Positions 1-5,865 of a stretch of DNA of 10,000 nt are shown piece after piece. The stretch spans positions 1 to 10,000 of the forward strand of contig JAIWOG010000148.1 of the NCBI GenBank assembly GCA_020217035.1. Direction: 5' to 3'. Origin of the DNA: Magnetospirillum sp. (GTDB lineage: Bacteria > Pseudomonadota > Alphaproteobacteria > Rhodospirillales > Magnetospirillaceae). A program made the translations under genes and the position numbers. Below the pieces are notes generated by a model, which was not told where the DNA came from, made no database searches, and saw nothing but the letters and a program-made list of their open reading frames with translations. Every line of letters starts with the position of its first letter. Within the stretch, counting starts at the first letter, position 1.

Positions 1-1443
1 CTGCGTCTGAACGCCGCCACGCCCACCTTCGCCGATCTGGGGCACGCCCCGGCGCAGGATTTGGACGCCGGCACATTGGGGCTGTTCCTGGAACTGGCCT
101 TGGGGATTTCCGCCTGGAAGGAAGTCGAAGGCACGCGCTGGCCTTTGCGCAACAACCCGTCCAGCGGCAACCTGCATCCCACCGAGGGCTGGGTCTTCCT
201 GCCGGCTTTGCCGGGAATCGGCGACGGCCCGGCGCTGTACCACTATGCCCCCCAAGACCACCATCTGGAAGAACGCTGCCGGTTGAATGTCTTGCCGGCG
301 GACTTGCCCGACGGCGCCTTCTTGTTGGTCCTGTCGTCGGTGCCGTGGCGGGAAGCGTGGAAATATGGCGAACGGGCCTTTCGCTATTGCCAGCACGATG
401 TGGGGCACGCCATCGCCGCCTGTTCTTATGCCGCCGCCTGTCTGGGGTGGAATTTGCGCATCCTGGCCCGACCGGGGGACGACATGCTGGCGCAATTGCT
501 GGGATTGCGCCGTGACGACGCTTTTCATGCCTACGAGGCCGAGCACCCCGATTTGATCGCCATCATCGGTCCCGGCGATTTGCCCGAGCCGGAATTGCGC
601 CCGATTGATGGTCAGTGGTTCGGCCAAGCCAACAGACTGAGCGACGACCATGAATCCTGGCCGGTGGTGGATCAGGCGTTGATCTTCACCCATCGCAATG
701 ACGGCGACGGATTGCGCGGCGCCGCTGTCCTGCCGTCCATGCCCCTGCCACCCTCTTCTTGCCGTCACGCGGCGGGGGCGGTGATCCGTCACCGCCGTTC
801 CGCCCAGCGCATGAACAAGGGGGTGGGCACCGACACGGGCGCCTTTTTCCGCATGTTGGCGGCGACCATGCCCGACGGCGAATCGGTGTTGTGGCAGGGC
901 TGGCCCTGGGCGCCAAGATTGTCTTTGGCGCTTTACGTCCATCAGGTGGAGGGGCTGGAACCCGGCCTTTACGCCCTGATCCGCGAACATTCCCATCTGG
1001 ACCGCCTGAAGGGCGCCATGCGGCCCGGTTACCTGTGGCAAACCGTCCCCGATTGCCCGCTGCCGCTTTATCTGCTGGAAGCGCGTCCGCTGCGGGCCGA
1101 AGCCGCGGGTCTGTCCTGTCTGCAGGCCATCGCCGGCCATGGCGCCTTTTCCCTGGGCATGTTGGCGGATTTCACCCGGACCTTGGAACAAGACGGCGAC
1201 TGGGCCTATCGCCGCCTGCATTGGGAAGCCGGCATCGTCGGCCAGGCGCTGTATCTGGAAGCCGTCGCCGCCGGTCTGTCAGGCACCGGCATCGGCTGTT
1301 TCTTTGACGCCCAGGTGTTGGAAATGCTGGGCATGGGCGTGGGCGACTGGCGGACGATCTATCACTTCACCATTGGCGAGGCGCTGGAAGACAGGCGCAT
1401 TTCGACGCTGCCGGCCTATGATCCGCAACGGGTTTCTGATTAA
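1..1443 (+). CDS. SagB/ThcOx-type nitroreductase-fold dehydrogenase (5' end outside window)
   Basis: Reading frame 1 is open from the first base, so the start lies upstream; 480 residues are visible before TAA. A TTG at 61 is in frame but is not credible as the start, because coding sequence continues to its left. The protein looks like two tandem nitroreductase-like halves. The first has the R-N-N-P-S-S-G-N-L-H-P-T-E stretch (visible residues 50-62), typical of SagB/ThcOx dehydrogenases. The second opens with H-R-R-S-A-Q-R (264-270), the arginine-rich FMN-phosphate region, and ends with a G-x-G-I-G-C-F-F-D segment near 428-436. Family members are FMN-dependent oxidases/dehydrogenases. Some oxidise azolines made by a YcaO cyclodehydratase, and many have no known substrate. 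No YcaO or precursor peptide is visible here. It is separated from the guanidine operon by 331 bases and is probably a different transcription unit. The family call is firm; the substrate is unknown. Confidence 0.8.
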   Translation: MRLNAATPTFADLGHAPAQDLDAGTLGLFLELALGISAWKEVEGTRWPLRNNPSSGNLHPTEGWVFLPALPGIGDGPALYHYAPQDHHLEERCRLNVLPADLPDGAFLLVLSSVPWREAWKYGERAFRYCQHDVGHAIAACSYAAACLGWNLRILARPGDDMLAQLLGLRRDDAFHAYEAEHPDLIAIIGPGDLPEPELRPIDGQWFGQANRLSDDHESWPVVDQALIFTHRNDGDGLRGAAVLPSMPLPPSSCRHAAGAVIRHRRSAQRMNKGVGTDTGAFFRMLAATMPDGESVLWQGWPWAPRLSLALYVHQVEGLEPGLYALIREHSHLDRLKGAMRPGYLWQTVPDCPLPLYLLEARPLRAEAAGLSCLQAIAGHGAFSLGMLADFTRTLEQDGDWAYRRLHWEAGIVGQALYLEAVAAGLSGTGIGCFFDAQVLEMLGMGVGDWRTIYHFTIGEALEDRRISTLPAYDPQRVSD

Positions 1444-1446
1444 AGA

Positions 1447-1466
1447 ATGGGCATGGATGTGCCCAT
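1447..1466. repeat. Perfect 7-bp inverted repeat after the SagB-like gene
   Basis: Arms ATGGGCA (1447-1453) and TGCCCAT (1460-1466) flank a 6-base spacer, three bases after the upstream stop codon. It could be a weak terminator for the upstream gene, although only GAATT follows and there is no T-run. It also lies about 75-95 bases upstream of the start site predicted from the sigma-54 promoter, a usual distance for an enhancer-binding-protein site. It does not match the NtrC consensus well. The dyad is seen directly; both roles are inference. Confidence 0.45.
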
Positions 1467-1516
1467 GAATTAGCCGCTGCTGGCTCGGTGGTCACGGAAA
1501 ACCGCCGCTTGCCGGC

Positions 1517-1532
1517 TGGCATGAAGCTTGCC
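1517..1532 (+). promoter_or_regulatory. Sigma-54 (RpoN) -24/-12 promoter
   Basis: The sequence TGGCATGAAGCTTGCC matches the sigma-54 consensus TGGCACG-N4-TTGCW at all but two positions (T for C at the sixth base, C for W at the last). The invariant GG (1518-1519) and GC (1530-1531) have the correct spacing. The predicted transcription start is near 1543, just upstream of the guanidine-I aptamer, so the transcript would begin almost directly with the riboswitch. Sigma-54 control is common for nitrogen-scavenging genes and fits a guanidine/urea nitrogen operon. Confidence 0.72.
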
Positions 1533-1549
1533 TGTGTAAGGGCCATAAC

Positions 1550-1651
1550 GCGTCTAGGGTTCCGGCCGAACACGGTGTCTGGTCCGAGAGACGCACTCCC
1601 GGCCATTCATCGGATGGGCGGAGCCACGGCGGGATAAAAGCCCGGGAGAGC
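1550..1651 (+). promoter_or_regulatory. Guanidine-I riboswitch aptamer (ykkC class)
   Basis: The conserved blocks of the ykkC/guanidine-I aptamer are present in order: CTAGGGTTCCG (1554-1564), CTGGTCCGAGAG (1579-1590), and ACGGCGGGATAAAAGCCCGG (1626-1645) followed by GAGA. The last block forms the conserved GGC/GCC hairpin with the A-rich loop. ykkC subtype 1 RNAs bind free guanidinium and switch on guanidine carboxylase and transporter genes. Variant ykkC subtypes sense ppGpp or PRPP, but the downstream guanidine/urea carboxylase operon favours guanidine. The outer limits are approximate. Confidence 0.93.
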
Positions 1652-1774
1652 TGTACCGCGAGTGCCCATGGGGGCTCGGGGTCGGTCTCTGCCCGTCGGT
1701 CGAAGACCCCCCAAATCCCCCAAAAGTCCCTGCGGTGCGAGACCAGTCTGATCGAAGCAACCGAGGGGGTTTTC
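1652..1774 (+). promoter_or_regulatory. Probable expression platform and leader of the guanidine-I riboswitch
   Basis: This 123-base leader between aptamer and first gene contains GGGGTC (1678-1683) complementary to GACCCC (1705-1710). It also contains a C-rich segment AAATCCCCC (1713-1721) that can pair with the ribosome-binding region GGGGGTTTT (1765-1773) at 8 of 9 positions. Pairing of the second kind would hide the Shine-Dalgarno sequence GAGGGGG (1763-1769), five bases before the ATG at 1775. The same pairing followed by TTTT could alternatively act as a weak terminator. Complementarity is seen; which mechanism operates is inference. Confidence 0.45.
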
Positions 1775-2845
1775 ATGCGTTCTTCCCTGAAACGAGTTCT
1801 GGGTCTGACCCTGGGTGTCGCCGGCATGGTCGCCGCCACCTGCTCTCCGGCGCTTTCCGCCGAAAAGAAGGATTTCAAGGTCGCATGGTCCATCTATGCC
1901 GGCTGGATGCCGTGGGGCTATGCCGCCGATTCCGGCCTGATGAAGAAATGGGCCGACAAATACGGCATCAAGGTCGAGATCGTCCAAATCAACGATTACG
2001 TGGAATCCATCAACCAGTACACCGCCGGCGCCTTCGACGGCTGCGTGATGACCAACATGGACGCGCTGACCATTCCGGCGGCCGGCGGCGTCGACAGCAC
2101 CTCGTTGATTTCCGGCGACTTCTCCAACGGCAATGACGGCATCGTGCTGAAGAAGGGCAAGTCGGTGGCTGATCTGAAGGGCCAGAAGATCAATCTGGTG
2201 GAACTGTCGGTGTCCCATTACCTGCTGGCCCGGGCGCTGGATACGGTCAAGCTGAAGGAAAAGGACGTCAGCGTCGTCAACACGTCCGACGCCGACATCG
2301 TCTCGGTGTTCACCTCGTCGCCCGATTCCACCGCCGTTGTCACCTGGAACCCGCAACTGGCCGAAGTCTCCGCCGTCAAGGGCGCCACCAAGGTGTTCGA
2401 CAGTTCCAAGATCCCCGGCGAGATCATCGATCTGATGGTGGTCAACTCGGCGACGCTGAAGGACAACCCGGCGCTCGGCAAGGCCCTGGTCGGCGTCTGG
2501 TACGAGATGATGGCCAAGATGGAAGCAGGCGACCAAGGGATGCTGGAAGCCATGGCCAAGGCATCGGGCACCGATCTGGCCGGCTACAAGGCGCAGTTGG
2601 CCACCACCAAGATGTTCTATAAGCCCGCCGACGCGGTGGCCTTCACCACCTCGGCGCAATTGCCCAAGACCATGGACATGGTGCGCACCTTCTCGTTCGA
2701 GCATGGGCTTTTGGGCGAGGGCGCCAAGACCAAGGACGCCGTCGGCATCGCCTTCCCCGGTGGCAAGACCATCGGCGATTCCAAGAACGTGAAATTGCGC
2801 TTCGACGCCGAGTTCATGAAGCTGGCCGCCGACGGGAAGCTGTAA
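1775..2845 (+). CDS. ABC transporter periplasmic substrate-binding protein, urea/guanidine carboxylase-associated
   Basis: This 356-residue protein captures a small nitrogen compound in the periplasm for the permease and ATPase encoded next. The N-terminus is a Sec signal peptide: basic R-S-S-L-K-R, a hydrophobic stretch, and a likely A-L-S-A cleavage site after residue 29. C23 does not sit in a proper lipobox, so a soluble periplasmic protein is more likely than a lipoprotein. The mature part, beginning A-W-S-I-Y-A-G-W-M-P-W-G-Y-A, resembles the NMT1/SsuA/TauA-like fold and the family repeatedly found beside urea carboxylase genes, annotated as putative urea ABC transporter binding protein. 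The ATG at 1775 is preceded by GAGGGGG at five bases' spacing. It is the first gene of the operon, directly under the guanidine-I riboswitch, so the ligand is probably guanidine or a guanidino compound; this is inferred and not visible in the protein. Confidence 0.86.
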   Translation: MRSSLKRVLGLTLGVAGMVAATCSPALSAEKKDFKVAWSIYAGWMPWGYAADSGLMKKWADKYGIKVEIVQINDYVESINQYTAGAFDGCVMTNMDALTIPAAGGVDSTSLISGDFSNGNDGIVLKKGKSVADLKGQKINLVELSVSHYLLARALDTVKLKEKDVSVVNTSDADIVSVFTSSPDSTAVVTWNPQLAEVSAVKGATKVFDSSKIPGEIIDLMVVNSATLKDNPALGKALVGVWYEMMAKMEAGDQGMLEAMAKASGTDLAGYKAQLATTKMFYKPADAVAFTTSAQLPKTMDMVRTFSFEHGLLGEGAKTKDAVGIAFPGGKTIGDSKNVKLRFDAEFMKLAADGKL

Positions 2846-2847
2846 GC

Positions 2848-3669
2848 ATGGGCCGCCGGATCATCAACCGGCGTCCCGGCAAAGGGGGCGCATTGTTTTG
2901 GGGTGCGCTCCCCTTCCTGGCGGTGCTGGTGCTCTATGTGACGTTCTCGGCGCTGCGGCTGGCCGAGAATCCCAATGACAAGCTGCTGCCGGCGTTTTCC
3001 ACCATCGCCGACACCCTGCACCGCCTGGCTTTCGTTCCCGACAGCCGCAGCGGCCAAGTGCTGCTGTGGGCCGACACCGCGTCCAGCCTGACCCGGCTGG
3101 GTCTGGGGCTGGTGGTGTCCACCGTGATCGGTCTGGTTTTAGGTATCGGCACCGGTCTGATCCCTTATGTGCGGGCCGGGCTAAGCCCGTTCATCGCCGT
3201 GCTGTCGCTGATCCCGCCCATGGCGGTGCTGCCCATCTTGTTCATCGTCTTCGGCCTGGACGAATTGTCCAAGGTGGTCTTGATCGTCATCGGCATCGCC
3301 CCTTTCCTGGTGCGCGACATGGCCATGCGGGTGGAAGCCATTCCCTCGGAACTGGTGATCAAGGCGCAGACGCTGGGGGCCAATACCTGGCAGATCGTCA
3401 CCCGTCTGGTGCTGCCCAGCGTCTGGCCCAAGCTGATGGATTCCCTGCGCCTGTCCCTGGGGCCGGCCTGGCTGTTCCTGATTTCCGCCGAAGCCATCGC
3501 CGCCCAAGACGGTTTGGGCTATCGCATCTTCCTGGTGCGGCGCTATCTGGCCATGGACGTCATCCTGCCTTACGTGGCCTGGATCACCCTGTTGGCCTTC
3601 TTGATGGACTGGGCGTTGCGTTACGCCAACCGCCGCCTGTGCCCCTGGCTGGAAAGGGGGGCGTCATGA
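2848..3669 (+). CDS. ABC transporter permease (SsuC/TauC-like), urea/guanidine carboxylase-associated
   Basis: This 273-residue inner-membrane subunit belongs to the BPD_transp_1 family. About six hydrophobic segments are visible, near residues 15-37, 83-106, 112-137, 140-155, 202-218 and 238-255. The EAA loop that docks with the ATPase spans about residues 168-190 and carries the typical A-x-T-L-G-A...L-P pattern. The length is normal for the taurine/nitrate/sulfonate type of permease. The start codon follows the binding-protein stop by two bases, and the stop overlaps the ATPase start by four (ATGA), indicating translational coupling within one importer. The substrate is inferred from context to be the operon's nitrogen source, likely guanidine. 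Confidence 0.88.
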   Translation: MGRRIINRRPGKGGALFWGALPFLAVLVLYVTFSALRLAENPNDKLLPAFSTIADTLHRLAFVPDSRSGQVLLWADTASSLTRLGLGLVVSTVIGLVLGIGTGLIPYVRAGLSPFIAVLSLIPPMAVLPILFIVFGLDELSKVVLIVIGIAPFLVRDMAMRVEAIPSELVIKAQTLGANTWQIVTRLVLPSVWPKLMDSLRLSLGPAWLFLISAEAIAAQDGLGYRIFLVRRYLAMDVILPYVAWITLLAFLMDWALRYANRRLCPWLERGAS

Positions 3670-4415
3670 GCCGCGTCACCGTGGACAATCTGTGGATGGA
3701 ATACGGCGACCAAGTGGTGTTGGAGCGGGTCAACCTGGACATCCCGTCGGGCGAGTTTTGCGCCCTGGTCGGGCCGTCGGGCTGCGGCAAGACCACCTTC
3801 TTGCGCCTGTTGCTGTCCATGGAAGCGCCGACGCGGGGCACCATCCGCGTCGACGGCGAGAAACTGTCGCCGGAACCCGGCCCCGATCGGGGCGTGGTGT
3901 TCCAGCGTTATTCCGCCTATCCGCATCTGACGGTGGAAGAAAACGTCATCCTGGGGCTGGAATTCGCCCGTGCGCCGCTGTTCGGCAAATTGTGGGGAAG
4001 CGCCAAGCGTCAGGCCCAGGACGAAGTCGCCTCTGTGATCAACGCCGTCGGTCTGGACCATGCCAAGGCCAAATATCCGGCGGAATTGTCGGGCGGCATG
4101 CAGCAGCGTCTGTCCATCGCCCAGGCCCTGGTCCGCAAACCCCGCATCCTGCTGATGGACGAGCCCTTCGGTGCCCTGGATCCGGGCACCAAGGCGCAGA
4201 TGCACGATCTGGTGCGCGAATTGTGGCGGGCCGAAAAGATGACGGTGTTCATGGTCACCCACGACATCAAGGAAGGCTTCGGCCTGGGCACCCGCGTCCT
4301 TGCTTTCGACAAGGTGCGTGTGGACCCGGACGAGCCCCAGGCTTACGGCGCCACCATCACGCTGAACCTGCCGTTGGAAGACAAGGCCGAACGGGCCCAG
4401 GTCGTCCAACTTTAA
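3666..4415 (+). CDS. ABC transporter ATP-binding protein, urea/guanidine carboxylase-associated
   Basis: This 249-residue ATPase drives the importer. All nucleotide-binding motifs are intact: Walker A G-P-S-G-C-G-K-T (36-43), Q-loop Q80, signature L-S-G-G-M-Q (141-146), Walker B I-L-L-M-D with catalytic E166, D-loop around L171-D172, and switch H199. The best relatives are SsuB/TauB/NrtD-type ATPases. The ATG at 3666 is preferred: it overlaps the permease stop as ATGA and has an A/G-rich Shine-Dalgarno (3653-3661). The frame stays open upstream to 3066, but that part overlaps the permease and has no family similarity. After the stop there is a 73-base gap holding a guanidine-II riboswitch, the only large gap inside the operon. 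Confidence 0.9.
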   Translation: MSRVTVDNLWMEYGDQVVLERVNLDIPSGEFCALVGPSGCGKTTFLRLLLSMEAPTRGTIRVDGEKLSPEPGPDRGVVFQRYSAYPHLTVEENVILGLEFARAPLFGKLWGSAKRQAQDEVASVINAVGLDHAKAKYPAELSGGMQQRLSIAQALVRKPRILLMDEPFGALDPGTKAQMHDLVRELWRAEKMTVFMVTHDIKEGFGLGTRVLAFDKVRVDPDEPQAYGATITLNLPLEDKAERAQVVQL

Positions 4416-4419
4416 CCAA

Positions 4420-4481
4420 TCTCCTTCGGGGACGACCCCGAAGGCTGCACGCCAAGCCGGGACGGCCCGGCACGACGGAGA
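4420..4481 (+). promoter_or_regulatory. Putative anti-Shine-Dalgarno switch of the guanidine-II riboswitch
   Basis: TCTCCTTCG (4420-4428) is complementary at 8 of 9 positions to CGACGGAGA (4473-4481), which contains the GGAG ribosome-binding site (4477-4480) eight bases before the ATG at 4489. This pairing excludes P1, because it uses six bases of the P1 5' arm. Ligand-stabilised P1/P2 would thus leave the ribosome-binding site free, while the unliganded RNA could sequester it: an ON switch at translation. The complementarity is seen directly; the mechanism is inferred from it and from how this class is known to act. Confidence 0.55.
4423..4471 (+). promoter_or_regulatory. Guanidine-II riboswitch (mini-ykkC class), internal to the operon
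   Basis: Two perfect hairpins stand in tandem. P1 pairs CCTTCGGGG (4423-4431) with CCCCGAAGG (4436-4444) around the tetraloop ACGA (4432-4435). P2 pairs GCCGGG (4456-4461) with CCCGGC (4466-4471) around the tetraloop ACGG (4462-4465). The linker is 11 bases. Two short stems with ACGR loops closed by G-C pairs, placed just before a Shine-Dalgarno, define the mini-ykkC/guanidine-II class. In known members the loops kiss through their CG bases and each binds one guanidinium. Location directly ahead of the DUF1989 genes of a guanidine operon makes the call strong, although the motif is short. The first hairpin lacks a T-run, so it is not an intrinsic terminator. Confidence 0.88.
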
Positions 4482-4488
4482 AATCCGC

Positions 4489-5205
4489 ATGAGCGAGCTT
4501 TCGTACCAAGACACCCTGCCGGGCGGCAAGCACTGGTCCTTCACCTTGCGTCGCGGCACCCAATTGCGCCTGACCGATGTGGAAGGCGGCGCCAATGTGG
4601 GCATGGTTTTCTATAACCCGGCCAATTTGCTGGAACGCTACAACGCGCCCGATACCTTGAAGTGTCAGCACACCTTCAAGCTGACGCGCGGCAACTGCCT
4701 TTATTCCGACATGGGCCGTATCTTCTGTTCCATCACCGAGGACAGCGTCGGCTGGCACGACACCGTGTGCGGCAACACCACCAAGGACATGGTGGCCAAG
4801 CGCTGGGGGGTGAAGACCTATCAGGCCTGCCGCAACGACTGGTTCCTGAACGGCCATGATTCCTTTTTGGTGGAAGGCGGCAAATACGGCCTGGGCCGCC
4901 GCGACCTTGTCGCCAACGTCAATTGGTTCTCGAAGGTTTCCACCACCGAGGACGGCACCATGGTGTTCGACCCCACCAATTCGCCGGCTGGGTCCAGCGT
5001 CACCCTGCGTTTCGAGATGGACACTTTGGTGCTGCTGCACACCTGCCCGCATCCGCTGAACCCCAGCCCCGATTACCCGAAAAAGCCAGTGACCTATCAG
5101 CTCAGCCAGGCGGCGCCGGTGGCCGAGGACGATTTCTGCCGAAACTTCCGCCCGGAAAACCGCCGGGGTTTCGAAAACAACCGTCTTTACACGCTGTTCG
5201 GCTAA
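4489..5205 (+). CDS. DUF1989 protein, UAAP1-like; probable carboxyguanidine deiminase subunit
   Basis: This 238-residue protein belongs to the DUF1989 / urea carboxylase-associated family. Such proteins occur as adjacent pairs next to urea or guanidine carboxylase. In guanidine-degrading bacteria the pair (CgiA/CgiB) converts carboxyguanidine to allophanate and ammonia. Shared family features include the N-V-G-M-V-F-Y-N segment (36-43) and three residues also conserved in the downstream paralogue: H90 in W-H-D-T, C114 in A-C-R-N-D, and C186 in H-T-C-P. These are likely metal ligands, by inference. The ATG at 4489 has GGAG at eight bases' spacing and follows the guanidine-II riboswitch. It is cytoplasmic, with no signal peptide. 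Which subunit is CgiA and which CgiB was not decided, so no symbol is given. Confidence 0.85.
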   Translation: MSELSYQDTLPGGKHWSFTLRRGTQLRLTDVEGGANVGMVFYNPANLLERYNAPDTLKCQHTFKLTRGNCLYSDMGRIFCSITEDSVGWHDTVCGNTTKDMVAKRWGVKTYQACRNDWFLNGHDSFLVEGGKYGLGRRDLVANVNWFSKVSTTEDGTMVFDPTNSPAGSSVTLRFEMDTLVLLHTCPHPLNPSPDYPKKPVTYQLSQAAPVAEDDFCRNFRPENRRGFENNRLYTLFG

Positions 5206-5220
5206 GGGGAGGTCACCATC

Positions 5221-5865
5221 ATGTTGAAAGAAAGCACCCTGGCCGCTGCGCAGGCCGCCTATCGCGCCGTCGTTCCCGCTGGGGATTACTGGCTGCACGA
5301 AATCAAGAAGGGTCAGACGTTGCGTATCGTCGACGTGGAGGGCAACCAGGCCGCCGACACGCTTTTCTATAACGCTGCCGATCCGCATGAACGTTATTCG
5401 GCCACCGACACCATCCGCGCCCAGGGCAACGTCTATCTGGGGGTGGGCTCGGAATTGCTCAGCCAGGACGGCAACGTCATGCTGACCATCACCGCCGACA
5501 CGGTCGGCCGTCACGACACTTTGGGCGGCGCCTGCGCCACCGAAAGCAACACCGTGCGCTACGCGCTGGAAAAGAAGACCATGCACGCCTGCCGGGATTC
5601 CTATGTCCTGGCCCTGGCCGAGCATGATCATTGGGGCCTCTCCAAGCGCGACATCAGCCACAACATCAATTTCTTCATGAACGTCCCCATCACCCCAGAA
5701 GGTGGTTTGACCTTCGCCGATGGGGTGTCGGGGCCGGGCAAATATGTGGAAATGGTGGCCGCCATGGATGTGCTGGTGCTGATTTCCAACTGCCCGCAGT
5801 TGAACAATCCGTGCAACGCCTTCAACCCGACGCCCATCGAAGTGCTGGTGTGGGAGGCGCCGTGA
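5221..5865 (+). CDS. DUF1989 protein, UAAP2-like; probable carboxyguanidine deiminase subunit
   Basis: This 214-residue paralogue of the preceding gene probably forms the heteromeric deiminase with it. It shares the [11 protein letters not shown] segment (41-51), H98 in R-H-D-T, C124 in A-C-R-D, the N-I-N-F-F motif (148-152) and C191 in N-C-P-Q, matching H90, C114 and C186 of the partner. The ATG at 5221 is preceded by a strong AGGGGAGG (5205-5212) at eight bases' spacing, 15 bases after the previous stop. The TGA overlaps the ATG of the carboxylase gene by one base. The alternative view is that UAAP proteins assist a true urea carboxylase; the guanidine riboswitches argue against that here. 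Confidence 0.85.
   Translation: MLKESTLAAAQAAYRAVVPAGDYWLHEIKKGQTLRIVDVEGNQAADTLFYNAADPHERYSATDTIRAQGNVYLGVGSELLSQDGNVMLTITADTVGRHDTLGGACATESNTVRYALEKKTMHACRDSYVLALAEHDHWGLSKRDISHNINFFMNVPITPEGGLTFADGVSGPGKYVEMVAAMDVLVLISNCPQLNNPCNAFNPTPIEVLVWEAP

Noticed and set aside
1607..2704. Long minus-strand open frame across the riboswitch leader and the binding-protein gene
   Set aside because: It has a low-complexity His/Gly-rich translation, no motif, and conflicts with the conserved plus-strand gene and RNA.
3066..3665. N-terminal extension of the ATPase frame across the permease gene
   Set aside because: The overlapping part is a shadow of the permease; the ATPase family start matches ATG 3666.
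4423..4444. Intrinsic terminator after the ATPase gene
   Set aside because: The stem is perfect but is followed by CTGCACG with no T-run, and the ACGA loop plus a second ACGG hairpin explain it better as a guanidine-II riboswitch.
4423..4471. Guanidine-III (ykkC-III) riboswitch
   Set aside because: That class forms a single pseudoknot with a different conserved core; here there are two independent ACGR hairpins.
4357..5661. Long minus-strand open frame opposite the two DUF1989 genes
   Set aside because: It shows the same compositional signature of a shadow; the plus-strand frames carry paired paralogue motifs and good ribosome-binding sites.
5631..5864. N-terminal extension of the carboxylase into the preceding gene
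   Set aside because: The extra residues overlap the DUF1989 gene, have no family similarity, and the ATG at 5865 begins the typical [11 protein letters not shown] biotin carboxylase start with GGGAGG at good spacing.
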